Source of the DNA: Cristatella mucedo
Lineage: Eukaryota; Bryozoa; Phylactolaemata; Cristatellidae
Assembly: GCA_009760855.2 (NCBI GenBank)
Contig: WPIO01000015.1
Span: 6,352,501-6,416,500, forward strand
Direction: 5' to 3'
Length of the DNA stretch: 64,000 nucleotides
Of this stretch, positions 56,082 to 64,000 are shown one piece after another; position 1 is the stretch's first letter, and each line of letters starts with the position of its first letter. Under the pieces are notes generated by a model. The model was given only the letters and a program-made list of their open reading frames with translations, was not told the origin of the DNA and did not search any database. The translations under genes were made by a program, and so were the position numbers.

Positions 56082-56242
56082 TCAGACTCTCTTCCGATAG
56101 ATGGGCCTCTTTTTCGACGTCTTTTCGTCGGTTGGCGCCCGCAGAAGGTTCACTATCACTACAAATAAGGCGAATAAGGTAAAAAATAGTCCTGTAATCA
56201 AGTGCAAAGTGAAGCATCGCTGAATGATAAACCGATGTGGGC
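56082..56242 (-). CDS. Candidate terminal exon with a transmembrane helix
   Basis: An acceptor (GGTTAATTTTAG) opens a phase-1 frame of 52 residues. It contains a hydrophobic helix (LITGLFFTLFALFVVIV) followed by a basic tail (TSKKRPIYRKRV) and a TGA. An AATAAA signal lies about 200 bases downstream on the same strand. The layout resembles the last exon of a single-pass receptor with a very short tail. It is unlike the transmembrane exons of genes 1 and 2, and I found no upstream partner exon. Confidence 0.4.
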
Positions 56243-56249
56243 CTAAAAT

Positions 56250-57035
56250 TAACCTACTCCAGGATAGCAACACGTTGGCTTGCATACGTCATAGATTAAA
56301 AACGGCAGGTGATACTGAGGATCTATAGCAGTGCAGGTTATGGTTAGCTGATCGAGAATTTTGGATTGATTAGCTGTAAAAGCAGATGATTAAGGCAGTG
56401 AATGTGTTATAATAATAGTAATAATAATGCAATCGACTGAGTGTAGGCAGGGCAGTGAATCGGCGTTTAGCGTTTATATATAAGCGGACGGTAAACAGTA
56501 CTAAACCTAGAAGGCACACACAATTAGGCCCATTAAAGAAAGCTACGTAGCTGACCAAAGGTCGTGAAAACTGTCAGATGCAACGCACGATTCAAGTGTG
56601 CACTATAACTAAGGAAACAAATTTACCAACGGCTTTATATCGCTATCCTGAACTATTTTCACTGAAGTATTGTTTAACACTCCTTTACCTGCATCAGCTC
56701 ATTTTTCAAACCCAGCTGCTAAATAAAAGATGCCAAAATACTTTGCATCTCGAGTGCTAGTAAACTCTTAATGATGCTGCTATAGATCAATGGTACCGCC
56801 TATAAGCAGTTCAGAGCTAAGCTTACACGAGTTTCTCCTACGAGTCCAGCACTAGAAAGAGGGCATTCGGTTTGCTTAGTTCTGGCAGTGCAGCAGAGTT
56901 CGTGCCTGCGTCAGTAGCTGTGATGCCCGAGTCAGCCCCTACAGCACAGAGCTAAGCAATACTTTCGCAGCTAGTTGTTTCTAGTAGCAAGGATAGCTAT
57001 TCGGGAACGTGCCGCCGTTGCACTCATCTAAGTAA
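56250..57035. other. Intergenic sequence, no recognised genes
   Basis: Contains a weak TAATAATAGTAATAATAATGC run near 56,410 that may be a LINE-B tail relic. Otherwise nothing recognised. Confidence 0.4.
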
Positions 57036-57037
57036 AA

Positions 57038-57210
57038 GTACTAGCTGATTTAACGGCCTATTTGTGTTAAACGACAGATGAGCCTTTATGGCTATCCCCA
57101 CTGCTTGCAGTGGCGATAAAAGATCGCCACCACAAGATTCGACCCACGACCTCGGGACGAGCTTGTGAAAAGCAACCGCCTTACCTAGTGATCCATTACT
57201 GCTGTACTTC
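57038..57210 (-). mobile_element. SINE-1
   Basis: A minus-strand copy with the TAGCTGATTTAACGGCCTATT end, CCCACTGCTTGCAGTGGCGAT body and a slightly damaged B box. Confidence 0.9.
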
Positions 57211-58450
57211 AATCGTTCGATCTAGTAGAAGCACAGGGCCCCAGCGCCTTTGATTGCCTTCGAAAGGCTTCAATTACATGTAGAACCACATTTCAAGACA
57301 GAAAAACCCCAGCATAGAACGCTTCGCCCGAGCAGCAAGTGGGCATCGAGCGATCTTCTCAATTTACTCTCTGTTCTATCTCTAGGAAGTTGGACTGTGA
57401 AGAGTGTGACTGCTGGACATGATGGACATTGTTTGAGACTGAGCTTCCCCGGCAGCCATTTTTTGTACCAAAGAGCAGAGCAATTTCATCCGAGATTTCA
57501 GACTGATTCCAAGGTAGAAAGGAAAGCTATCGGGTAGAATGCTACCACAGCGGACATCTCCGAGTAGCTCAGGACTTTAGCCAATTACATGCAGATCCAT
57601 GCGGCAAGATACGACCCCGAATAGACGCTTTGCGCGAGCAGCAGGAGCGTGCAGCCGACTGCACCATGCGACTGGAAGCCATGCCACCTTGGGTCTCCGT
57701 CTCGGACGGCAAAAGCAAAAATCAGGTGTCATGCATTAGGGCGAAAGCCAGCATCGAGGATAGAATTTTCTATAAGCTATTGCATAGTTGCCGACTGGAA
57801 TTTTGAATATCGGTGGTGACAACTCACGGACGGAAAAAGTCTCTCCACATCTGCAGAGCGTTATGAGGATCCATGCCAGCCTTTTGTTCCAGCTTCTTGA
57901 CTGCAACACAGTGAAACATCATGCGGACATGCAGCAAAAGTGCACGGCAAAAAGTTTTTCCGAAAGGCGTTTCGTAGCTAGTAATGGCGAAATGCCACCG
58001 CATGAAGTGAATCAGTTAAATCTGCTTTAGAAATAAAAAAATTGCAACTTTATTATAGAACTAGTAAGTACAGGTACAAATAGGTATATTCTAACTTCGT
58101 TCATCAGGATAGTCTTCGCCCAGGCAATAATTAGGTGAGGGAGGCAGCTGCAATTATTCTGGTACAGGAATATCTAGAGCACATTTTATTGCATTGCTTA
58201 CATTTATTTGACTAGAATTATTGGCCTGCGGGTCAGATTCCCGTTTTTGCCATCCGGATGGGAGCTGATTGCGTCAGCCACTGCAGAAGCCGCCATGTTA
58301 GCAGCTACTGCTACCTCCAGGGCGGTTACAATTCCTCGGGCCGGCTCGGATGCTCCCCAGCAGCCTGCCACGTCGGCATCCGTTCAATTTCTTGGGGGCT
58401 TTGGAGCCCGCCAGCAGCCTGCTACCTCGGCCGAGGGTATTTAATGCATG
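57211..58450. other. Intergenic sequence with a diverged short duplication
   Basis: An about 80-base unit at 57,265-57,352 (CAATTACATGTAGAACCACA, CGCTTCGCCCGAGCAGC) recurs, diverged, at 57,580-57,655 (CAATTACATGCAGATCCATG, CGCTTTGCGCGAGCAGC). Apart from the candidate exon at 57,828 no gene is recognised. Confidence 0.55.
57828..57900 (-). CDS. Candidate small internal exon
   Basis: A perfect-looking acceptor (TTTCACTGTGTTGCAG) and a GTGAGT donor bound 73 bases. One frame is open and reads KKLEQKAGMDPHNALQMWRD and a few more residues, phase 1 to phase 2. I do not recognise the peptide and see no partner exon. Splice-site quality is the only evidence. Confidence 0.25.
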
Positions 58451-58454
58451 CCCA

Positions 58455-59105
58455 TCTTTAACTCCGCAATGACTATGTGGGCATTAATCAGGGGAGTTTT
58501 GAATAGCTCACAGCCCAAGTGGCTTTTGGTGCGCATTCGGTAGCCATCCGACATTGTCTCACGCAACAAAGTGAAAGTGGGAAGCATAGCAGAGTCAGGA
58601 GGGCAGTTGATGCAGCGACTAGCACGGAAGTGGCAGCTGTAGACCGCTGGATAGGATGTGCCACAGTCGGCAGCGTGAGAATAGTCGTTGCCTAAGAATT
58701 GTGGAAGCGAGTTGCACAGTCTAGAACCTGCAGAGCTCAAGCTTCTGTCGCCAATGGTCTTTAAGGGGAGGAATTGAACAGCTTCCATGCAGGATCTGAG
58801 GGCACGAAAACGCTGAAACTAGTGCTGAAATTCAGCTAGCTATGGAGGGGCCAAGCCATGGTGGGTCTTGTTGGTCAGCCTAAGAAGTTTTCTCTGTTTC
58901 TGTTGATCAAACGGCAGCCATTCTAGCTCTTTTAGCAAGGAGTTCACAAACTAGTCTTGCAGCCATGTTCATGACCAGCTGCAGTTTCCTAGTAGCATTC
59001 CTCGGTAGCCCAGCCAAAAAGAAAATATAATAATGTAGCCGAGATTGAACTAAGGAGCTTATTAAATTTCTCGCAAGCCACCTTGCAAGACAGTTACTAA
59101 CATTA
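58455..59105 (-). mobile_element. LINE-A copy 5, 3-prime region
   Basis: Minus-strand fragment of the C-terminal region (LPLKTIGDRSLSSAGSRLCN, FTLLRETMSDGYRMR). It is shorter and more diverged than the next copy and lies directly downstream of it in transcription order. There may be a small overlap of the two elements at about 59,105-59,345. Confidence 0.88.
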
Positions 59106-59438
59106 GAAAAAAACGCATCCCTTCGTTATGTATTCGCCTAGATTCACGCCCCCTCGCTATTATGTATGACCACGCTAGTCAGGCTATGCAAGTAAGCCTC
59201 AAGCAGCTGCTTTGACTCATCTTCTACAGCACTTTCATTGAGCCTGAGGTTTGCTGAAAAGAACCACTACTGCGGTAAGCCAAACACCCGTCTAAGAAAC
59301 TTTCTATCAGCTGTGATCAGCCGAACTGGCGATCCGCTGCCCTTGATTGTAATGTAATGTAATGTAATGTATCTCCGTCAGTAACTCCACAAAGTCATAA
59401 AGACCATGTGGGTGTTACGCAGGAGAGTTTTGTATAGC

Positions 59439-60185
59439 TCACTCACAGCCTAAGCGGCTTTCGGAACGCATTCGGTAGCCAGCAGACTTCGTCTCACGCA
59501 ACAAAGAGAAAGTGGGAAGCATAGCAGAGTTAGGAGAGCAGTTGAGGTAGTGAGTAGCATAGAAGTTCAGGACCGCTGAAAAAGATGTGCCACAGTCGGC
59601 AGTTGGAGAGTAGATGCCGTTGCGTAAGAATTGTGGAAGCGAGTTCCACAGTCTAGGACCTGCAGAGCTAAAGCTTCTGTCGCCAACTGTCTTTAAGCGG
59701 AGGAATGGGACAGCTAATTTATTGTCCACACAGGACCTCAGGGCGCGAACAGGCTGAAACTGATGCAGCAGTTCAGCTAGGTACGAAGGAGGCAAGCCGT
59801 GGCGGGCCTTGTGGGTCAGCGTAAGAACTTTGCTCTGTATCCTTTGCTCAACCGACAACCATCCTAGCTCTTCCAGCAAAGATGCCACGTGCTCAAACCG
59901 CTGGGACTTAAAGACCAGCCTTGCAGCCATATTGATAGTCCACTGTAGTGGCATAATAGCTTTCTTTGGTAGCCCAGCCAAAAGGGAATTGCAATAATCA
60001 AGCCGAGACAGAACTAAAGAGCTAGTTAAATTTTTTACAAGCCACTGTGGGAGACAGCTTCTAATCTTGGATAGGGATCGGATGTGATGGCTAGCTGTAG
60101 AGGCAGTCTTCTGAATGAAGCTTTTGAAATTGAGGCAGCTGTCGAAAACGACACCTAGATTACGAGCACGTGGTGAAGGTCGCAC
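59439..60185 (-). CDS. LINE-A C-terminal region
   Basis: A 248-residue frame continues the element after the frameshift. It begins MRPSPRARNLGVVFDSCLNF and contains LVLSRLDYCNSLLAGLPKKA, INMAARLVFKSQRF, ALRSCVDNKLAVPFLRLKTV and LWNSLPQFLR. This is the conserved post-RT region of this LINE group, which lacks a known catalytic function. Confidence 0.88.
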   Translation of the reverse strand: MRPSPRARNLGVVFDSCLNFKSFIQKTASTASHHIRSLSKIRSCLPQWLVKNLTSSLVLSRLDYCNSLLAGLPKKAIMPLQWTINMAARLVFKSQRFEHVASLLEELGWLSVEQRIQSKVLTLTHKARHGLPPSYLAELLHQFQPVRALRSCVDNKLAVPFLRLKTVGDRSFSSAGPRLWNSLPQFLRNGIYSPTADCGTSFSAVLNFYATHYLNCSPNSAMLPTFSLLRETKSAGYRMRSESRLGCE

Positions 60186-60217
60186 AATAGCATCACCTAT
60201 TAGAATAGCAAAGCCTT

Positions 60218-61054
60218 TTAATCTAGCACACGCTTAGGGTGTCCTATGAGAAGCAGTTCGGTTTTATTGTCATTTAATTTCAGGAAGTTTTCCGACATCC
60301 AGGATCGAATATCGGCAAGGCAAGCATTCAGTTTCTCAGTTGCTGCAGCAGATTCCGACGGTTTAAATGACAAATACAACTGAGTATCGTCAGCATAGAA
60401 GTGATATCCTATTTCATGGGCCTTAATCACTTTTCCCAGAGGTTGCCTATAAATGGAGAACAGCAAGGGACCAAGTACAGACCCTTGAGGAACTCCACAG
60501 GTGACCCTTCTCATGTCTGAGACCTGACCCCCATACGACACGGATTGAACACGATCAGACAGGTATGATTTAAACCACGCCAGTGCTTCGTCTGCCAGAC
60601 CGATCGTTGTTCTCAATCGTTCAAGCAAAACTTCGTGATCAATGGTGTCGAAGGCAGCAGACAGATCTAGCAGAGCTAAGGCAGTGACATTCCCGTCGTC
60701 GTTGCCACGTAGAATGTCATTGTTAACACCGAGGAGAGCAGTTTCAGTAGAGTGCTGCCTCTTGAAACCTGATTGAACTGTTTCTGACATTCCATTATTT
60801 TCAATATGTTCAACTAGCTGCTTAGCAACAATTTTTTCAAGAATCTTTGATAAGAACGGAAGAAGGGAAACTGGACGATAGTTTGCTAGGACCTCTGTAT
60901 CTAATCCAGGCTTTTTAAGAATAGGTCTAACGATTGCCGATTTGAAGGACTTGGGGACGACCCCTTTCCCCAAAGAAGCAATGAAAATCTTGGTTATGGC
61001 AGGGCTAAGATGGTCTGCAAGTGAAGACCACATATTTAGGTATGGGGTCTTCAT
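60218..61054 (-). CDS. LINE-A reverse transcriptase domain
   Basis: This 278-residue open frame covers almost all RT motifs: [74 protein letters not shown] (first catalytic Asp), [15 protein letters not shown] and [17 protein letters not shown] (catalytic YADD). It then continues with [20 protein letters not shown]. It resembles the L2/CR1/jockey group. Both catalytic positions are intact, but the frame is cut off from its C-terminus by a frameshift and the element is truncated, so it is not mobile by itself. Confidence 0.92.
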   Translation of the reverse strand: MKTPYLNMWSSLADHLSPAITKIFIASLGKGVVPKSFKSAIVRPILKKPGLDTEVLANYRPVSLLPFLSKILEKIVAKQLVEHIENNGMSETVQSGFKRQHSTETALLGVNNDILRGNDDGNVTALALLDLSAAFDTIDHEVLLERLRTTIGLADEALAWFKSYLSDRVQSVSYGGQVSDMRRVTCGVPQGSVLGPLLFSIYRQPLGKVIKAHEIGYHFYADDTQLYLSFKPSESAAATEKLNACLADIRSWMSENFLKLNDNKTELLLIGHPKRVLD

Positions 61055-61330
61055 GGGACTAGCTCTTTTTGCTAGACCTTATTTAGGCAGCCACATCACA
61101 GGCAGAAACACCAGAGAACCTTTTAAAAAAGGTCACAGGTTGAGGCACGGCGATTGCTTTGGTCGGAGGGGGCTTAATGGAGGCACAAATGTGCACAATT
61201 TTTTCAGTAAAGAAAGCTGAAAACTTTTCGGCTGAGCCCTTAATATCACGGGAGTCAGACCTGACAGCATTGGCCAGTAAATGGTTTACGGTCTTATAAA
61301 TCTGTTTAGTGTCCGACTGATTCATTAGTT

Positions 61331-61973
61331 AAATACTGCACTTAAATTATAGTTGGTCAAGCGAGTCGGATTTCAAAGAAAACTAGTCACTCTAAGCAAA
61401 CTTCTAGGCTAGTGAAGTTTGTATGCTAATAGAAAACAAATATATGTTCTTAGCCTGCCAACACCTTATTTCTACCTGCTATGCATAAATTTATAAGCTT
61501 GGAGACGTAGAAAACCTCGCATTACCAGAACAAATTAAATGCCGCCACAGCTGAGCCCATACTATGACACTCTGCTTGTATACAGATATTCCATGAAACA
61601 TGGGTAATAAAATAATCACTCTAATAAATTAGCTCACCAATCCTTACGTAAGACCCAATGATCTCGCTTAGTCGTTCGTACACTCAGTGCTAGTAGATAT
61701 ATGGGTAGTTGACTTGTAAAAGCCGAGAGGTGGACTCACTCGCTAATCTAGTTGCCTAGTCTACTGTACTCTAGTCTAGTCTAATAGTTTACTTGACTAG
61801 CTCGGGTTGACCTAATTCTGAGAAAAAAATCGGAAAATTTAGTGCATATTTTAGCCTTCTACAAAAATAAGTTCTCTAACCCCAAGAAGACTTTGCTAGC
61901 GGTCAATCATTCGTTCTTAAAGTAAGGGGTGGAATTGTTCCAACTGTATTGCTGCTACATAAAGTCTTTAAGG
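61331..61973. other. Intergenic or intronic sequence, nothing recognised
   Basis: AT-rich; short CTAGTCTAGTCTA runs near 61,770. If gene 2 extends left, this may be part of its 3-prime region. Confidence 0.4.
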
Positions 61974-62122
61974 TTATATTGGGGCAAGACCCCTGAAAGA
62001 AAAGCATTCATGACTCCCAGGAAGAGAGAGCCTTTCTTCGTCTCTACAAGATTCTCGTTCTCGGCTCCCTTTAAGAGGTTTAAAGGGATTACCTATCAGA
62101 CGGTCGACAAACAGCCTGTCGG
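61974..62122 (-). CDS. Possible cytoplasmic or terminal exon of gene 2
   Basis: A very good acceptor (GGTTCTCTTACAG) on the minus strand opens a phase-1 frame. It reads 48 residues, rich in Arg, Glu and Lys (DRLFVDRLIGNPF, then KGSRERESCRDEERLSL), to a stop at 61,974. This would suit a charged cytoplasmic tail after the phase-1 transmembrane exon. An alternative donor (AG|GTAATC) at 62,093 would make it a 30-base microexon. No polyadenylation signal was seen nearby. Confidence 0.28.
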
Positions 62123-62269
62123 CTGTAAGAGAACCAATTAGCTGTTTGGAAGTACATGGTCTACTCATTGATCGGGTCACCGGTTAAAATGCGAGTATTT
62201 AAAGTTCAACAGTCAAGTACGTAAATTGTGTTTTATTTTTGCCACCGGTGTCTACCGCATGAACGTCTT

Positions 62270-62595
62270 AATCAGAACATCCCCTAACCTGACCACATTT
62301 AAAAGAAACTTAAAAACACACCTATTTAGGACAGCATTTAGTGGGTCCCTGTGATTCGTCCTTGATGTGCTTATGCGTGCTGACACTGTGCATGCTGCCA
62401 CTAACCACATTTGCATGCTGACCCTGTGCATGTCACCCCTAACCATATTATTCATTTTGTTTGTTTTTCAAGCATGATTTTACTTACTATTCTATTGCAT
62501 ATCACTTTGCAGCATATGTAAAGCGCCTAGAAAGAGATTAAGTTCTCTGATGGCGCTTTATCAAGTGCAATATTATTATTATTATTATTATTAAT
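62270..62595 (+). mobile_element. LINE-B 3-prime end, reference quality
   Basis: A plus-strand fragment from the last codons (AACCTGACCACATTTAAAAG) through the UTR. It ends with the best preserved stem-loop: AAGCGCC (62,521-62,527) pairs with GGCGCTT (62,552-62,558), and AGAGA (62,533-62,537) pairs with TCTCT (62,544-62,548). An (ATT)n tail follows. Confidence 0.95.
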
Positions 62596-62599
62596 GTTT

Positions 62600-62865
62600 C
62601 CCAACCACCGAATAAGCACCGCAAGGTCAAGGTAATTATAGTTTAGTTGTAGAAAAAATCGCGAATTCAACAATGGGCTTCGGTTTCTCATACATGCAAT
62701 AGAGAAACTGGGAAATCTCTCGGAATTTCACGATAGACGCAAGTTACTGTGCCGGAGTGAAATAGCTGCGCACAGCCAGTAGGCAAATACTTCATAAGCG
62801 ACAGAATAAAAGAAGCGCTGGCAGTTTTCATCGGTCAGCAGCAGCAGCAGCAGTCGGGCACATAC
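62600..62865. other. Intron after the gene 2 transmembrane exon
   Basis: Contains a (CAG)5 run at 62,837-62,853 close to the donor. No counterpart of the candidate gene 1 cytoplasmic exon is seen. Confidence 0.4.
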
Positions 62866-63009
62866 CGTGGTACTGCTCTCCTCTATTCCGGTACGTACGG
62901 CGGACAATTAGCACGATGACGATGACAATCAGCAGAGCAGAAACCAGTACTGCGATAACAATCCAGTATGGAAATCTCGAATCGGTGATGACTATTGGTA
63001 CGCTTGGCA
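62866..63009 (-). CDS. Gene 2: transmembrane exon
   Basis: This 144-base phase-1 exon sits between TTCTTGACAG and GTATGT. It encodes RFPYWIVIAVL, a strongly hydrophobic helix rich in Ile and Val, then RRTYRNRGEQYHG on the cytosolic side. Compared with gene 1, the flanks are conserved but the helix and the stalk are not. Confidence 0.9.
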
Positions 63010-63160
63010 CTGTCAAGAAGTTTAACATACGAGCCATTCTCACAAACGCGGTATTTACGGCAGAGGCGATCATATGTCGTCCTAAAGAGCTAGCTCTCTC
63101 ACCTACTTTGGAAAAATGCAAGCCTGCTAAGCTGTACCTCGGAACAGCAGTAGCACTCAC

Positions 63161-63556
63161 CGAGTTTGGCATGTATTCGTCCATACTTCCCAGAGGGCAC
63201 TGTGAACGTCCGGTCTAGTAGCTTGTACACGAGCGTGCAACCTACACTCCCGAGGACCTGGCCGGCACTCTCTGGAGTGTAGTTGATTGCTAATGTTGAC
63301 TCACGCTTTTCCTTGTTCGTCCTTACGGCGGGCGCCTGAAGTCCGAACAACGCGTCGCGAGTCAGATCGTCGATATCACCGCCGAATTTCTCCAGCCGCC
63401 ACGTCACACTCGCTTCAGAAATCCTCGAGTCTAAGCTGTAGTTGCACGTGAATAGAATCTGAGTCGTGTCATTGGTCACATAGTAGCTTCCTGGCTCTCC
63501 TTCGACGTCTCTAACGCCCGCGTGAACCGCCTTCACGTCGTTGACCTTGGCTTTTT
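63161..63556 (-). CDS. Gene 2: membrane-proximal Ig domain exon
   Basis: This 396-base exon lies between TTCTCGCCCATGCAG and GTGAGT. It carries the same Ig landmarks as gene 1 exon 8: QILFTCNYSLDS, ASVTWRLEKFG, STLAINYTPESAG and SVGCTLVYK. Roughly 87% of residues match gene 1 by direct comparison. Substitutions cluster in the loop after the Trp and at the end of the exon, while the region around the first Cys is nearly unchanged at DNA level. Confidence 0.9.
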
Positions 63557-63650
63557 CTGCATGGGCGAGAACATCGGCATTATGGCAGTACTGGCCGGGC
63601 TTATAGGAAAAGCAGACGAGACCTTCGAAATCAGTGCGGCAGGCACTCAC

Positions 63651-63758
63651 CCGTGACAATGAGTCGAACGTTGCGACTGACTGTCACGTTCTGATAGGTC
63701 GTTGCTGCACAACGAACGACTCCCTCGTCAGCCTTGGTTACCTTTCTCATAATAAGAC
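63651..63758 (-). CDS. Gene 2: Ig half-domain exon (like gene 1 exon 7)
   Basis: This 108-base exon, phase 1 at both ends, has a TTTTCTTGTAG acceptor and a GTGAGT donor. It encodes LIMRKVTKADEGVVRCAAT and a G strand, the second half of an Ig domain. About 69 consecutive bases are identical to gene 1. Confidence 0.9.
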
Positions 63759-64000
63759 CTACAAGAAAAGGCGATTCTCGATGCAATAGTGATGCGAGCC
63801 TATGTTTAAGTTGAGAAGCTTGTTGTTGGAGTTTCGCTCTTACTTAGCCTTGAAAGGATGCTGAAAATAGTCGATTTTAAATATTAGGTTTGTTTATTTA
63901 CTTAACATTCTAGTTGACAATATTTCAAATAAGAAATGTCTCTTATAAACATAGTAAGTGACCCGAAATGTGTTACTAGTCTTAGTCTCACGGAATTACT
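63759..64000. other. Intron of gene 2 upstream of the Ig half-domain exon
   Basis: Its first bases resemble those upstream of gene 1 exon 7 (GGCGATTCTCGATGCAAT in both), confirming that the duplication includes intron sequence. The similarity fades within about 60 bases. Confidence 0.6.

Larger units (their letters stand above)
59345..61330 (-). mobile_element. LINE-A copy 6, near-intact RT and C-terminus
   Basis: This is the best LINE-A in the window. It ends with four ATGTA units at 59,350-59,372, the element tail. Two long frames (60,218-61,054 and 59,439-60,185) are separated by one apparent single-base frameshift at about 60,220. The 5-prime part (61,083-61,325, KPPPTKAIAVPQPV) is in another frame. 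The endonuclease is absent because of 5-prime truncation near 61,330. It is a young insertion compared with the other copies. Confidence 0.93.
62866..63758 (-). other. Ig-superfamily receptor, gene 2 (3-prime part)
   Basis: Three exons repeat the exon 7-8-9 layout of gene 1 with the same exon lengths (108, 396 and 144 against 141), the same phases and closely similar sequence. The introns are 94 and 151 bases, against 87 and 150 in gene 1. The upstream exons lie beyond the right edge of the window. Both genes are on the minus strand, so this is a head-to-tail tandem duplication. No stop or frameshift is visible in the three exons, so the copy looks functional. Its product would be a related membrane receptor with a different transmembrane helix. 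Confidence 0.9.

Overview
This is an animal nuclear genome window, most likely from an invertebrate metazoan. It has spliced genes with GT-AG introns and phase-1 exon borders, split immunoglobulin (Ig) domains, non-LTR retrotransposons of the CR1/L2/jockey type, two tRNA-derived SINE families, a decayed LTR retrotransposon and many microsatellites. I see no bacterial, phage or organellar features, and I cannot name the species from sequence alone.

The main genes lie on the minus strand. Reading exon by exon I can assemble most of a single-pass, Ig-superfamily receptor (gene 1). It runs from a signal-peptide exon at 20,470 down to a transmembrane exon ending at 434. Its nine exons sit at 20,395-20,470, 18,424-18,544, 17,517-17,828, 14,936-15,178, 12,981-13,203, 6,883-7,211, 1,208-1,315, 725-1,120 and 434-574. 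Almost every junction agrees in phase and restores an Ig C...W...C pattern. The exceptions are a GC-AG first intron and a phase break between exons 2 and 3, where half an Ig domain is missing. A second, closely related gene (gene 2) enters from the right edge. Its last Ig half-domain, its membrane-proximal Ig domain and its transmembrane exon lie at 62,866-63,758 with the same exon layout. The window is therefore part of a tandem cluster of Ig receptors, with about 42 kb between the visible end of gene 2 and the start of gene 1. That interval may hold cytoplasmic exons of gene 2, and possibly an unrelated C-terminal transmembrane exon at 56,082-56,242.

Most remaining sequence is repeats. LINE-A (minus-strand copies at 2.4, 19.9, 50.5, 54.4, 58.5 and 59.3 kb) is an L2/CR1-like element; its best copy (59,345-61,330) has an almost intact reverse transcriptase. 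LINE-B has about twenty copies or tails, a conserved 3-prime stem-loop and an (ATT)n end. LINE-C is a degenerate plus-strand family. SINE-1 has an RNA polymerase III B box. SINE-2 ends with the LINE-B stem-loop and probably borrows LINE-B machinery.

Between about 34.5 and 40.4 kb a decayed LTR-type retrotransposon (gag, protease, RT-RNase H, integrase; minus strand, with a SINE-1 in its integrase) abuts an array of about 13 diverged satellite monomers of about 175 bp. A CpG-rich GGC-repeat segment lies at 49.0-49.6 kb, and a degenerate copy of an uncharacterised repeated animal protein family lies at 53.5-54.4 kb. The stretches at 22.1-26.0, 28.3-34 and 44.9-46.5 kb contain little I can identify.
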